Assembly: GCA_904066235.2 (NCBI GenBank)
Contig: CAJFCV020000006.1
Coordinates: 12,028,001-12,092,000 of the forward strand
Length of the DNA stretch: 64,000 nt
From: Bursaphelenchus xylophilus
Taxonomy: Eukaryota > Nematoda > Chromadorea > Rhabditida > Aphelenchoididae
Direction: 5' to 3'
This document shows, one piece after another, positions 24,601 through 33,020 of this stretch. The position numbers and the translations under genes are program-made. Numbering within the stretch: the first letter of the stretch is position 1; each line of letters opens with the position of its first letter. The notes beneath the pieces were generated by a model, which worked only from the letters and a program-made list of their open reading frames with translations, did no database searches and was not told the DNA's origin.

Positions 24601-27600
24601 CATCCATCCTTGACGCATGTTGGCGATAAAATATAACAGTCCACCGAACAAGAACATGTATTGCATGTCGTACAAACCTTCTGGGGCACCAAAACCGAGG
24701 CAGTACCGCTCGGAATCTGCAATGAAAATCTTAAAGTTTTGAATCAAAAATATAACCCAGGCGTTCAATAACGCTCGTAGAATTATTCTCCTTAAATCAA
24801 CTTTCACACAAAAAAAGCTCACCTATGCCTTGAACAGGCTGAGAGCGTTCTAGAGTTCGCTATGAAAACCGATTTTGTATTCTGCAGCCTCCTCGCAATG
24901 CGCCAAAGAGGCGAGATCTTATTAGCGCTGTATGTTTCTTCTTCTTTCTGTCTGTTATCGGCGTTAGCAACATTAATAAACGATGCAAAAACATTGATTA
25001 TGTGCTCTTGCGGTGCCAAACATCTTACTAAAGGGAATAATGTAAGCTTCCGATCAAATTATATGCAATCATTTCAACGTTTGGATTCGTTAAAATGATT
25101 TCAGACTCCTGAAGATTGCCAAGACAACAACAAATTACCATCTTGGATAGATTTTGATCTTCGTTATGTCATTTTATCCATGGACTCCGACAGATATCGA
25201 ACGTGTCGTGAAGAGATCACAAGGAGGTGCATGCGTTTACAGGTATAAAATTTTATTAATGGAATAATTGGAAACCTCAGACGAGAATGGTATATATTTT
25301 CTACTTCCTACGCAGAATGTTATACTTAACTTTTTCAAGAAAATAAAACAAATAATCAGATGTGGCAGGGTGGCCGCGGCTTTGGAAATTTTGAAAAGGG
25401 CCGGACCGAACATTCTGTTCTCAAGGTATTTTCAGCAAAAATTTTTTGTTTTTGGAAGAAAAAGCGGTTTGTAAGACAGGAAAACCTCATTTATTACTTA
25501 GAAACATGTTGGCAATGGCAAAATCCATCAAAAAAGTTTTTAAAAGTTCACTTTTAGTCAAGCTTGAACAGTGTTTCACTATTTTTCGACTTATTTAATA
25601 TAAAATATTTTTTCATTTCAAATCGACGGCCTTCCATTGGCTTAAACCTGTATATTCGAAAGGATCTTGGTCTCTTCTTATAAATGGGCAACCGGCTCAA
25701 TTTATTACCAATAACGATCAAAAATTGGAGAATTTCATCCAGATGTCATGGATAACATGATTTAATTTCTCAAATGCTTTACATTGGTTTTTCCCCGGAT
25801 CTAACAATGGTTTTGAGAATCAAACGACCTATCTGATGTTTTCAATTTACTTTCACGGCCTGCTTACCTATTATTGAATTTTCCATCTTCGAAAATCTGA
25901 AAAAATGTTTAAAAAAAACATTCCGTTATCCAAACGAGTTAAAAAAAGATATGAAAACGAAAAAACACAATTAAAAGAAATTTCTTGACCGTCATAATCA
26001 AACACTAACCCCATTTCCAGGGCTTTCTGAGCAACGGCCTCGACCTTGGTCGCGAGCTTCGTCGCGACCTGACATGAAAAACACGTCTTAAACATCATAA
26101 TCAACCATTAACCCCATTTCCGGGGTTTTTGAGCAACCATCTTGACCTTTGTCGCTAGCTTCGTCGCGACCTGACATAAAAAACACGTCTTAAACATCAT
26201 AGTCAGCGACTAACCCCAAAAAATAAACCCGATACTCGAAATCAGCACCCTCGAAAACCTCTAAATCGAGTATTTTTTGAAAAATTTTTAAAAATTACTT
26301 TTTAACACCACTAGTTAAGGAAAACTAGTAAGTTTCAGAAAAAATGAACATGATATTCGAAATCAGCACCCTCGAAAACCCCTAAATCGAGTATTTAACG
26401 TCAAAAGCGATATTTTGACTTCGTACTATATAGTATCAGACAGTACTATATAGCACCAAGCTTTTAAAACGTGTTTTTGAAGAGTACTAAGCATCAAAAC
26501 AACACCATTAACGTTAAAAGCGATATTTTGACTTCGTACTATATAGTATCAGACAGTACTATATAGCACCAAGCTTTTAAAACGTGTTTTTGAAGAGTAC
26601 TAAGCATCAAAACAACACCATTAACGTTAAAAGCGATATTTTGACTTCGTACTATATAGTATCAGACAGTACTATATAGCACCAAGCCTTTAAAACGTGT
26701 TTTTGAAGAGTACCAAGCATCAAAACAACAGCATTAACGTCAAAAGCGATATTTTGACTTCGTACTATATAGTATCAGACAGTACTATATAGCACCAAGC
26801 CTTTAAAACGTGTTTTTGAAGAGTACTAAGCATCAAAACAACAGCATTAACGTCAAAAGCGATATTTTGACTTCGTACTATATAGTATCAGACAGTACTA
26901 TATAGCACCAAGCCTTTAAAACGTGTTTTTGAAGAGTACTAAGCATCAAAACAACACCATTAACGTCAAAAGCGATATTTTGACTTCGTACTATATAGTA
27001 TCAGACAGTACTATATAGCACCAAGCCTTTAAAACGTGTTTTTGAAGAGTACTAAGCATCAAAACAACACCATTAACGTCAAAAGCGATATTTTGACTTC
27101 GTACTATATAGTATCAGACAGTACTATATAGCACCAAGCCTTTAAAACGTGTTTTTGAAGAGTACTAAGCATCAAAACAACACCATTAACGTCAAAAGCG
27201 ATATTTTGACTTCGTACTATATAGTATCAGACAGTACTATGTAGTACTAGAGGAAAAATTAACATCATTTTCGAAATCGGCACCCTCGAAAACCCCTAAA
27301 TCGAGTATTTAACGTCAAAAGCGGTATTTTCACTTCGTACTATATAGTATCAGACAGCACTATGTAGTACTAGAGGAAAATAAACATCATTTTCGAAATC
27401 AGCACCCTCGAAAACCCCTAAAGCAAGTTTTTCCCGAAGAGAATCAAGGAATTTTCATCCCGGGGTCGCTTTACCCCATTTTGGGTCGCAATCGATGCGG
27501 GGTCGCAATCGATGCGAGGTCGCAATCGAGCGGGGTCGCAATCGAAGGATTCCTACTATCAGTCTGGCCGAAAAAGAACCGGCCTCCCCGAACCCTTCCG

Positions 27601-30600
27601 TCGCACTCACTCCAAACCCCAATTTGCACCGCGCAGAAATTTGGAGGACGTCGCCGAAGAAAAGAGCAAAAACAACGCATCGCCAGCGATAAAAATGGGT
27701 TTTGCACAGTGCAAATGCCCTTTTTCTGCTGTTTCGCACTGTGCAATCAAGAAAATTCCCACAAATTCAGCGATCTTTCGATGTCGCGCGCACTTTTGCG
27801 ATGCATCGCAAAAACATTCAATTTCGAGGTTGCGATTTCGAGGCGCGAGGGGGGCCGGTTCTTTTTCGGCCAGACTGATACTAGTCGCGACATAAAGTCC
27901 TGACACATTTTGCACCGTGCGAAAGTTCGGGGTTTGGACGTCGCACCGCGCATTCTTCTTTCATTTCATCCGCACGGTGCATCTTTTTACATTTGTCGCC
28001 GCGATTTTCCATTTTTGCACTAGCGACATGCACTTTCGCACCGTGCTTTCTCTTTCATTTTCATCCGCACGGTGCATCTTTTCGCATTTCTCGCCGCGAT
28101 TTCCCGTTTTTGCACTAGCGACGTGCACTTTCGCGCGCGACAAACCCGAATTTGGGGGCGCGACGTCCAAACCCCGAACTTTCACACGGTGCAAAATGTG
28201 TCAGGACTTTATGGCGCGACTAGTACTAGTCCAGCAAAAAAGTCCGCGGAATGGCTGCACTACGCTGTTCGCGCATGCACTGTGCAGTTTTCGGCCCGCA
28301 CAGTGCAAAGTTTCAGGGTGCGCGCGACGGAATTGGGCGCACGGTGCGAAAAGACGCTGCACAGTGCAATAAATTGAGTTCGTTTTGGGTTTGCACGGTG
28401 CGCTCGGTTTTGGCCAGATTTTGGTGGCGGCGCACGGTGCGGTTGGCTCCCCGATTGAATGCACAGTGCGGATATAAAATTACGTACGGCTTGGTTTAGG
28501 AGGGTAATAACTGTAGTAAATCGGGACATTGCTTGACTAAAATACATGATAATTATAAAATAATGGTTGCAGAAAGGATTGTGAATTTACTGGCGTTTTT
28601 TATTGTTGTTTCAAACCAAAAATGTTGTCATACAGTAATTTTAACGCCTTTTGAGTGCTGTTTTTTGCTAAAAAATACTTTATTTTAATTTTACAAGGAT
28701 GTTGACAACTTTAGTGACTCAATAATCAATTTTAAGAATTTCAAGTGGAAATTTACCATCATTAATGCAACATTACACAGTAAAAATCTCAATTTCCGAA
28801 AGACCGCACAGTGCAAACCACAATCAATTTTAGGTCTGCACTGTGCAGACGGCCGAGAATTGCATGCTCCCCGCACTGTGCAAGCAAAAAAACCCCAAAA
28901 GAACGAACGATTTCCGAAGCGGCAGCCCCAATTTCGGCGACATGTCGCAGAAATTTCGATTTTCATTCGAAAATCGCTGCGATTTCGCAAGCGAAACGGA
29001 ATTCCAGGATGCACTGTGCAAAAAGCCCAGAAATGGCCGCACAGTGCCGATTTTAGCCCTTTGCACTGTGCAAAGTCAAAATGCACCGTGCGAAAAGTCT
29101 GTCGCGGGGGTATGCACTGTGCTGATTCAAACTGCACAGTGCGGGGTGCGAAATCCATTCCGCGGACTTTTTTGCTGGACTAGTACTATTAGCATTTTCA
29201 CGAAGTGCCTGGACATCATTTCGCTTTCGCACAGTGCATCTTGAACCTTTGTCGCCAACGCACTGTGAACTTTCCCGTTTGCGCACCGTGCAAACCTCAA
29301 AAAAGCCGATTGCACTGTGCACATTCTCGCGGAGGCGCAGTTGAGAAAAGCTTACGTCGCAGCGATATTTCAAATGCACAGTGCAAAACCAAAAAAAGGT
29401 CAATGCACGGTGCGAAAAATCGGGGGCCTTTGTGCACAGTGCGCGTCGCGACAAATGTCCAGGCACATTGTGAAAATGCTATTAGTCCGTTCGTAAAGTC
29501 GCTGGAGTGATTTTTGGCGCTGTGCAAAAAGCCTTTTGCACGGTGCAAGAAGCAAGAAATTGCACAGTGCAAAGTGAACTTTTTTTGCAGTAAATGTTGC
29601 AAAAATCACTCAAGCGACTTTGCGAACAGACTAGTCTAGTTGAATGGAGTTTTTTAAACAATCTATGGGATGATTTTCTTGCGAGTTGAAAAAAAATAAT
29701 CGGAATTTTTTGATCGAAAAATTAAATTTTTTTTTTGATTTTCAAATTGAAAAATTTGGACTTTGTCTAGAATGAGGAGTAGAATGTTGATGTGAAAAAT
29801 TAATTTTTTCCACAAAAAAATTAGCGGAAATATAGCCAAAAAATGGTTTATTTTCCGCTGCACTGTGCAGTCAAAAATTTGAGTTTATTTTTTGTTGGCA
29901 CTGTGCAAAAACCTTCAACAATCAGTTTTTGGGGGTTTTTATTCAAATAAAAGGTGTTGCAACAGATTTTTTCCGCGATTTATTGCGATTTATCATGATT
30001 TTTCCCTGATTTTCCCCCCATTTTCAGTTCAATTTGTCCACCACGATGGTGGGCCTAATGTTCCTGTTGTGCGGCGGAATCTACACCCTAACCGCACCCC
30101 TGTGGGGCCTGATCATCGACCAGTGGAACTGCTGCTACCTCCTGATGTTCTTCGGATCCTCGGCGACGGTGGTTTCGATGCTTTTTGTGGGCCCATCCCC
30201 AATCTTCCACATGGAGAAGAACTTGGTCGTAATCGGGCTGAGTTTGTCGCTGTTTGGAGTGGCCGCCGGCGCATTGTACATCCCCACCTTCCAGAACTGC
30301 CTCAACGCAGTGAAGTGAGTCGAAATTTGTGGATTTTTTGGGGAAAATTTGAGATTTTTTGGAAAAAATTTTGGGTAAAATAAGGTGAAAATTAGATGGA
30401 AAAGGGGAATTTAGGATGGGAAATTGTGAAATACGAATAGTGGAAGAATTTTAAATTGATTTTAATCATTTTTCGAAAAAAAATCGGAATTTTTTGGAAA
30501 AGTTTTTACCTAAGATAAGGTAAATTTTTGTTGAAAGTGGGGGAAATTTGGATCGTAAAGTGGCGTAAGATGGTTCTTCTTTTAGAAAACGAGGATATGA

Positions 30601-31758
30601 AGACAACTTCCAGACCTATGGCTGCGTCTCCGGTGTTTTCCAGGCCGCGTTTGCCTTTGGGTAAGCGAATTTTTGGCAAGGAAAGTGCTTCTATGGGTAT
30701 GGAGTTGCGGATCGAGAAATATATCAAAAAATCACGAAGTTTTTGTGATTCAGAATATGTAAAAGATAGCTGCGTAATTTTGGTTTGTAAGGGCGAAAAA
30801 CCCCTCAGAACTTGCCTCGCAGCACCATGTAAATGCTTTTTTGACCAAGTTTTTACCAAATCAAACGCTTTGTTTTGAGCTAAAGTAAACTCTGGCATCT
30901 TGAGAAGCCTTAAAATATCAAATTTGATTAATACTACACCTTAATTAGTAGTGCCAATTTACAGTGACGGACCTGATCCAGTGGCAAAAAACGTACCATT
31001 TTGCATCCAGAAAGTATCAAAAATGTGGCAAAATGCCTCCCTCTACAAGTGAAAAAACTCCGATTTCAAAACCAAGCCCGCTATTTTTATTAGGGCCCTG
31101 CAAAACGGAGTTTTTTCACTTGGAGAGGGAGGCATTTTGCCACATTTTTGATGCTTTCTGGATGCAAAATGGTACGTTTTTTGCCACTGGATCAGGTCCG
31201 TCACTGTATATTGGAACTACTAATTAAGGTGTAGTATTAATCAAATTTGATATTTTAAAGCTTGTCAAGACGCCAGAGTTTACTTTAGCTCAAAACAAAG
31301 CTTTTGATTTGGTAAAAACTTGGTCAAAAAAGCATTTACATGGTGCTGCGAGAAAAGTTCTGAGGGTTTTTTCACCCTTACAAACCAAAATTACGCAGCT
31401 ATCTTTTACATACTATGAATCAGAAAAATTTTGCGATTTTTTGAGATATTTCTCGGCCTGTAACTCCATACCCCATAAAAGTACTTTCAAGCACTTTTCT
31501 TGTGAGTTTTTTTGCGAAATTTTGGACCTTTTTATAATTTTCTTGTCCTCCAGCGCCTTCATGGGTCCAACGCTGGGCGGGTTCGGCGTTCAGCAGATTG
31601 GGTTCGCGTGGACGACCTCCATAATCGCCGTAATCAATGTGTTCTTCCTGGTGATTATGCTCATTTTCTTCGCCATCCGCTGGTACAAGGGCGACATCGA
31701 GGAGGAGTCGGGGTCCGAGAGCTGCGACTCGGCCAGCGAACGCTCGCAGAAGGCATAA
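9641..31758 (+). CDS. SLC18B1: SLC18B1-like vesicular (polyamine) transporter, MFS
   Basis: Exons: 9641-9675, 11093-11296 (cassette), 18017-18542, 19149-19370, 20620-20916, 30028-30314, 30586-30660, 31554-31758. All phases agree, giving 616 codons with this first exon. The core matches the SLC18B1 branch of the vesicular amine transporter family: KQWATMGMLAIAN in TM1, FFWASLVIRCLEALGDACF, GLIETFAGLGYTAGPVIG, SLSFFDPTLAAHL, PLWGLIIDQW, AGALYIPTFQNC, GYEDNFQTYGCVSGVFQAAF, then AFMGPTLGGFG, an antiporter-like signature. SLC18B1 proteins load polyamines into secretory vesicles by proton exchange; the substrate here is inferred. The N-terminal tail has EYTPLL, a possible acidic dileucine sorting signal, and a long Ser/Asp linker. 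Introns hold many mobile elements, including a 9.1-kb intron after 20916. Confidence 0.9.
9800..10310. repeat. GCAC-N-GTGC palindrome cluster 4
   Basis: Around twenty copies lie in intron 1 of the transporter gene, with spacers containing CCCCATTTTTYGCGACTC (twice) and TTCTTCCGCACAG. The last copy, GCACGGTGC near 10300, is about 8 bp before the candidate alternative start codon at 10317. Confidence 0.93.
10317..10354 (+). other. Candidate alternative first exon 2 of the transporter
   Basis: An ATG ATG start opens MMEGSEIEPGAA and ends at donor AAA|GTAAGG in phase 2. This is exactly the phase needed to join either the cassette exon at 11093 or the common exon at 18017. Acidic composition fits a cytosolic N-terminus. 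No transcript evidence is available. Confidence 0.4.
11093..11296 (+). other. Phase-neutral cassette exon encoding a Ser/Arg/Lys tail
   Basis: 204 bp (68 codons) between TTTTTTAG and AAG|GTAGGT. It begins and ends in the same phase (2-2), so it can be used or skipped without a frameshift. It encodes SLPTLTDIAQIPDATTSREE, then a basic stretch (RSKRRGTAKRKPRPR), an unstructured cytosolic tail for the transporter. Confidence 0.6.
11665..12733. mobile_element. Palindromic DNA element, Tc1/mariner-type ends (1.07 kb)
   Basis: Perfect-looking TA target duplications (11663-64, 12734-35) flank CAGGGTGTTTCAAGAAAT and its reverse complement. The arms are roughly 400-500 bp and continue through CTTCTAAAAATTGACAGCG, GGCGGAGGGCCCATTTCTC and ATTTTCTCCGCC to a centre near 12200. 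The internal open frames on both strands are mirror images produced by the palindrome and show no transposase. Likely a non-autonomous foldback MITE. Confidence 0.9.
13069..13112 (+). other. Candidate alternative first exon 3 of the transporter
   Basis: ATG opens MAIQVEFRRRDGTAR and runs to CCAG|GTGGGC in phase 2, compatible with the exon at 18017. It lies at the 5' edge of a GC-rich island (about 13060-13420), unusual in this A/T-rich gene and plausible as a promoter/first-exon zone. The longer open frame 13139-13753 in this island shows no recognisable domain. Confidence 0.35.
13430..16090. other. Long intron segment with no confident gene
   Basis: Two short coding-like stretches were noticed. 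14119-13937 (-) contains CTYYNDFATQWNTYTLFVDH. 15440-15637 (+) contains MVTGCLLNPHYQTTMEFV and is open from a TAG to a TAA. Neither has supported splice sites or a recognised domain, so they may be relics. A hairpin with a stem of about 11 bp, TCCTAGTAAT/ATTACTAGGA, spans 15750-15792. GGTCATATCATTTTGTCCAGC occurs twice in direct orientation (about 15839 and 16022), possibly the edges of an old insertion. Confidence 0.4.
16099..16790. repeat. Tandem repeat, 163-bp unit, just over four copies
   Basis: AAATCGAGATTTTTCGACC-type starts occur at 16099, 16261, 16424, 16589 and 16752 (spacing 162-165). Each unit also carries TCAGAAAATTGATATTATCC, GGTAAAATARTGTTTATT and GGAGCCTAAGGTC. The array ends about 60 bp before the candidate first exon at 16848. 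Confidence 0.95.
16848..16993 (+). other. Candidate alternative first exon 4 of the transporter
   Basis: ATG in an AAAAAATG context opens 48 codons (MSPPTTPRVADPVHVDMGEV, then an acidic/His-rich tail ending KTPEHR) up to the donor CG|GTAGGG in phase 2, which matches the common exon at 18017. The stretch is strongly GC-rich compared with its flanks. With it the protein would be 585 residues. Best supported of the extra first exons. Confidence 0.55.
17238..17875. mobile_element. Palindromic MITE, family CAGTGRSGGACCTGATCCAG (638 bp)
   Basis: TA duplications flank CAGTGGGGGACCTGATCC and its degenerate complement (GGATCGTGTCCCTCACTG). The inner arms contain ACGTACCATTTTGCATCC and GTGGCAAAATGCCTCCC with the complement near 17600. 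Further copies in this window: 30962-31206, 33541-33777 and 43386-43595. Confidence 0.9.
18600..19110. repeat. Tandem repeat, 135-bp unit, four copies
   Basis: TCATGGTGAATATAATTTT occurs at about 18639, 18774, 18909 and 19044, exactly 135 bp apart. The last units also share GATATCGTTTGGGTTTTG and GTAACTTTTGTTGTATTTAC. The array fills the intron between the exons ending 18542 and starting 19149. Confidence 0.95.
19574..20454. mobile_element. Palindromic MITE, family CAGGGTGGTTCAGCCGAAGC (881 bp)
   Basis: TA target duplications (19572-73, 20455-56) flank CAGGGTGGTTCAGCCGAAGC and its complement. The arms run about 250-300 bp (CATCCTTATTTCAAGC, then a GTCAGTACGGGGGTATCC box) around a unique centre of about 300 bp. 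No transposase. A shorter diverged copy lies at 36165-36662. Confidence 0.92.
21239..21498. mobile_element. Small palindromic element P1
   Basis: CGTTCCAGAAAGTGCGTGCAC at the left end and its complement at the right end enclose several GCAC-N-GTGC copies. It is flanked by ACTACTAGT on the left and ACTAGTAGT on the right. Confidence 0.85.
21766..22830. repeat. FB1 left-arm tandem arrays (123 bp x 3, then 113 bp x 6)
   Basis: ACGTTAAATACTCG starts recur at 21766, 21889 and 22012 (123 bp). ACGTTAATG starts recur at 22135, 22248, 22361, 22474, 22587 and 22700 (113 bp). Both unit types share TACTATATAGTACGAAGTC, so one is a variant of the other with a swapped half. Confidence 0.95.
22970..23200. 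repeat. FB1 inner arm; inverted copies at 25900-26260
   Basis: GGTTAGTCGCTGACTATGATG and the following GTTTAAGACGTGTTTTTTATG stretch reappear as reverse complement. On the right side the stretch is duplicated in tandem (about 130 bp; copies near 25985-26100 and 26105-26215). TTCTTTTAATTATG/CACAATTAAAAGAA marks the inner end of the arms. Confidence 0.85.
23576..24716 (-). CDS. Innexin-like gap-junction protein (N-terminus not located)
   Basis: Two exons on the minus strand: 24716-24591 and 24282-23576, joined in phase 1 (A|GTAAGC to TTATAG|GT). Features in order: SERYCLG with a downstream GLYDMQYMFLFGGLLYF segment (compare innexin YxENYCW and the YQWVPFVL TM2), then a cytosolic stretch (NPEKRARQTYAATW), TM3 (MVYHIIHTIFLIIMWW), a second extracellular loop with two Cys in the innexin arrangement (SWNCTVPY ... 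AACYHNMAATN), TM4 (FFTWLGVLTNLLQIFNIIF), and a C-terminal DPRSLRRLLDSL-FMLQYMCKK stretch like the innexin FVLRMIxxN end. The first TM exon was not found; upstream DNA overlaps the plus-strand gene. It may be a captured, truncated copy. It sits in the unique core of FB1. Confidence 0.6.
24898..25242 (+). CDS. Putative secreted or membrane-anchored Cys-containing protein (partial)
   Basis: Exons 24898-25041 (or from an earlier ATG at 24862) and 25105-25242, both in phase 0. Donors AAT|GTAAGC and CAG|GTATAA, acceptor ATTTCAG. The start MRQRGEILLALYVSSSFCLL is a good signal-peptide or signal-anchor candidate. The mature part has six Cys (CSC, DC, TC, RC) and WIDFDLRYVILSMDSDRY. The 3' end is unresolved: possible further exons lie at 25281 and 25360 (MWQGGRGFGNFEKG). 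No family is recognised. It runs divergently from the innexin-like gene within FB1. Confidence 0.45.
26395..27330. repeat. FB1 right-arm tandem arrays (inverted)
   Basis: Reverse-complement copies of the 113-bp unit (AACGTSAAAAGCGATATTTTG ... AACACCATT), about seven, then 123-bp units with CTCGAAAACCCCTAAATCG. The right arm has a different copy number from the left, so the arms have changed size independently. Confidence 0.93.
27561..29630. mobile_element. Chain of five palindromic elements tiled end to end
   Basis: (a) 27561-27876, ends AGTCTGGCCGAAAAAGAACC. (b) 27885-28219, ends TCGCGACATAAAGTCCTGAC. (c) 28230-29179, ends TCCAGCAAAAAAGTCCGCGG. (d) 29191-29480, ends AGCATTTTCACGAAGTGCC. (e) 29486-29630, ends TCCGTTCGTAAAGTCGC. 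Each terminal sequence is repeated inverted at its other end. Junctions are GATACTAG, CTAGTACTAG, CTAGTACTATT, ATTAG and CTAGTCTAG. The interiors carry GCAC-N-GTGC copies in all elements. No coding capacity was recognised. Confidence 0.85.
30674..31500. repeat. Inverted repeat filling the last transporter intron, MITE at its centre
   Basis: The arm AAGTGCTTCTATGGGTATGG near 30680 is mirrored by CATACCCCATAAAAGTACTT near 31465. Mirroring continues through GGCGAAAAACCCCTCAGAAC, TAAATGCTTTTTTGACC and TTAATACTACACCTTAATTA. The palindrome starts about 14 bp after the donor at 30660. At its centre is the MITE 30962-31206, with TA duplications and CAGTGACGGACCTGATCC ends. Confidence 0.92.
30962..31206. 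mobile_element. Palindromic MITE copy (245 bp)
   Basis: Second copy of the family at 17238-17875, with intact CAGTGACGGACC ends and TA duplications. It occupies the centre of the larger inverted repeat of the last transporter intron. Confidence 0.9.
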
Positions 31759-33020
31759 TTTTGGAGAATTTGAATAATTTTTTACAATTTTTGGAATTTT
31801 TGCAAAAATTTTCTTAACTTTTGTTAATATTGTAATAAGTTTTGGTCGGACAAGAGTGGATTTGAGGTGAAAAGAGGGCATAGGGTCTCGAGAAGAGATG
31901 ACATGGTGTTTTGGAGGATTTGGAGAAATTTGAATATTCAAAAAATTGAAAATTTTCGAAAAATTCAAGTTTTTTTGGAAATTTTTTGATTTTTTTAAAA
32001 TTTTGAAAGTAAAAATTGTTGTAAACAATGAAATATCATAGAATATGCCTCTAGGCTCTTTGGCAAGTCGAGATTTTTTGGATTGTATCAATTTGAAAAG
32101 AAAAATTTTTAAAAAATTCCAAAAATTTGCGATTTTTGCCTATTTTTGTCTATTTTTTGCAATTTTTGGCAGTTAAAACTAATTTAAACTGCAAATAAAT
32201 CAAGATCACCCCTCGATCTACCCTCCCCACCTCGGATCCCACCTTCTCTCGCCAGTTTTCCCTCAAATTTCCTTCAATTTCACTAATTTTCCCACGGTTT
32301 TTTCAACAGTTGTTGTTTTTTTCTACAAACTTCCCAATTTTAACAGGTTTTATTTTGTGATGATCCAGCTAAAATGTATTTATTTTGTCTTTCCTCGCTC
32401 CCTCTCTCGTATTGTTATCATCCCCCCTCGACTTCTATCTTAAACGTACGATACTGGTATTCAAAATTGGAATTTTTGCTCCGAAACTCAAAATAACGTC
32501 GATAAATTTGGATAAAACAGGAGAGTTGGAATCTTGACACTTACGAGGATGATTTAACCTGATTTTTTTGTTGAAAAATCCCGAAAATTTTGCGAATTTT
32601 TGGTTTAAAAATTTATTTTTATGTTTAGTGCCGAAGGCAATAATTTGTTTGTTACTTTTTACTGGTCAGGGACCTTCAAATTACCCAGTGATACCTATTT
32701 TTACTGAAAAATTTTAAAAATTCAATTTCCCGCCAAATTTTGGCATTCCGTTTCAAGCCTTGAAAAGAGCGTAAAAATGCTGAAAATTGAAGAAGACAGC
32801 ATAAGAAATTGTTTGAAACACTTGATTTGCTTTTTTATGTGGTCTAAGATACCTTTCCATCAACTTTTTTATATTATCCATGATAAAAATTGATGTTTTT
32901 TGTCAAAAAATCAATGTAATCCTGGGCAAAACTGATATATTTTTATATTATCCGTTTTAAGCTTTCATAAAAATCAATTCGCTACACGTAACAACAAACA
33001 AACCATCTATACGGCTGAGA
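31759..33020. other. Convergent intergenic region between the transporter and cdk-8 copy A
   Basis: A/T-rich 3' flank for two convergent genes. An AATAAA lies near 32193 on the plus strand and TTTATT near 32376 (AATAAA on the minus strand); either could serve as poly(A) signal. A TATATTATCCATGATAAAAATTGATG box is at 32876. No other gene was seen. Confidence 0.45.

Larger units (their letters stand above)
21508..27553. mobile_element. Foldback element FB1 with tandem-repeat arms and gene cargo
   Basis: Inverted ends carry 3-4 copies of CGATTGCGACCCCGCAT (21520-21600; complement 27480-27545), followed by GACCCCGGGATGAAAATTCC. The arms continue as tandem arrays: a 123-bp unit (TACTCGATTTAGGGGTTTTC) and a 113-bp unit (GTTAATGGTGTTGTTTTGATGC ... 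GTACTGTCTGATACTATATAG). The arms then converge on a unique core of about 2.9 kb (23200-25900). Arms made of tandem repeats are the hallmark of foldback transposons. No transposase was seen, so it is presumably moved in trans. The core holds an innexin-like gene (-) and a putative secreted-protein gene (+). Confidence 0.88.
20982..29881. mobile_element. Outer foldback frame around nested palindromic elements (8.9 kb)
   Basis: Arms of about 250 bp: 20982-21230 and 29640-29881. The left arm starts CAAATTTTTGACTGCACAG and ends GAAAATTCCATTCAAC; the right arm is its reverse complement with scattered differences. Each arm has one GCACAGTGC/GCACTGTGC copy at its outer end. Everything between is a chain of further inverted-repeat elements. 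The whole lies in one intron of the transporter gene. Confidence 0.88.

Noticed and set aside
24819..25019. Minus-strand frame MAPQEHIINVFASF as the innexin N-terminal exon
   Set aside because: Its donor phase (2) does not fit the exon at 24716 (needs phase 1), the implied intron would be about 32 bp, and it lies opposite a better supported plus-strand exon.
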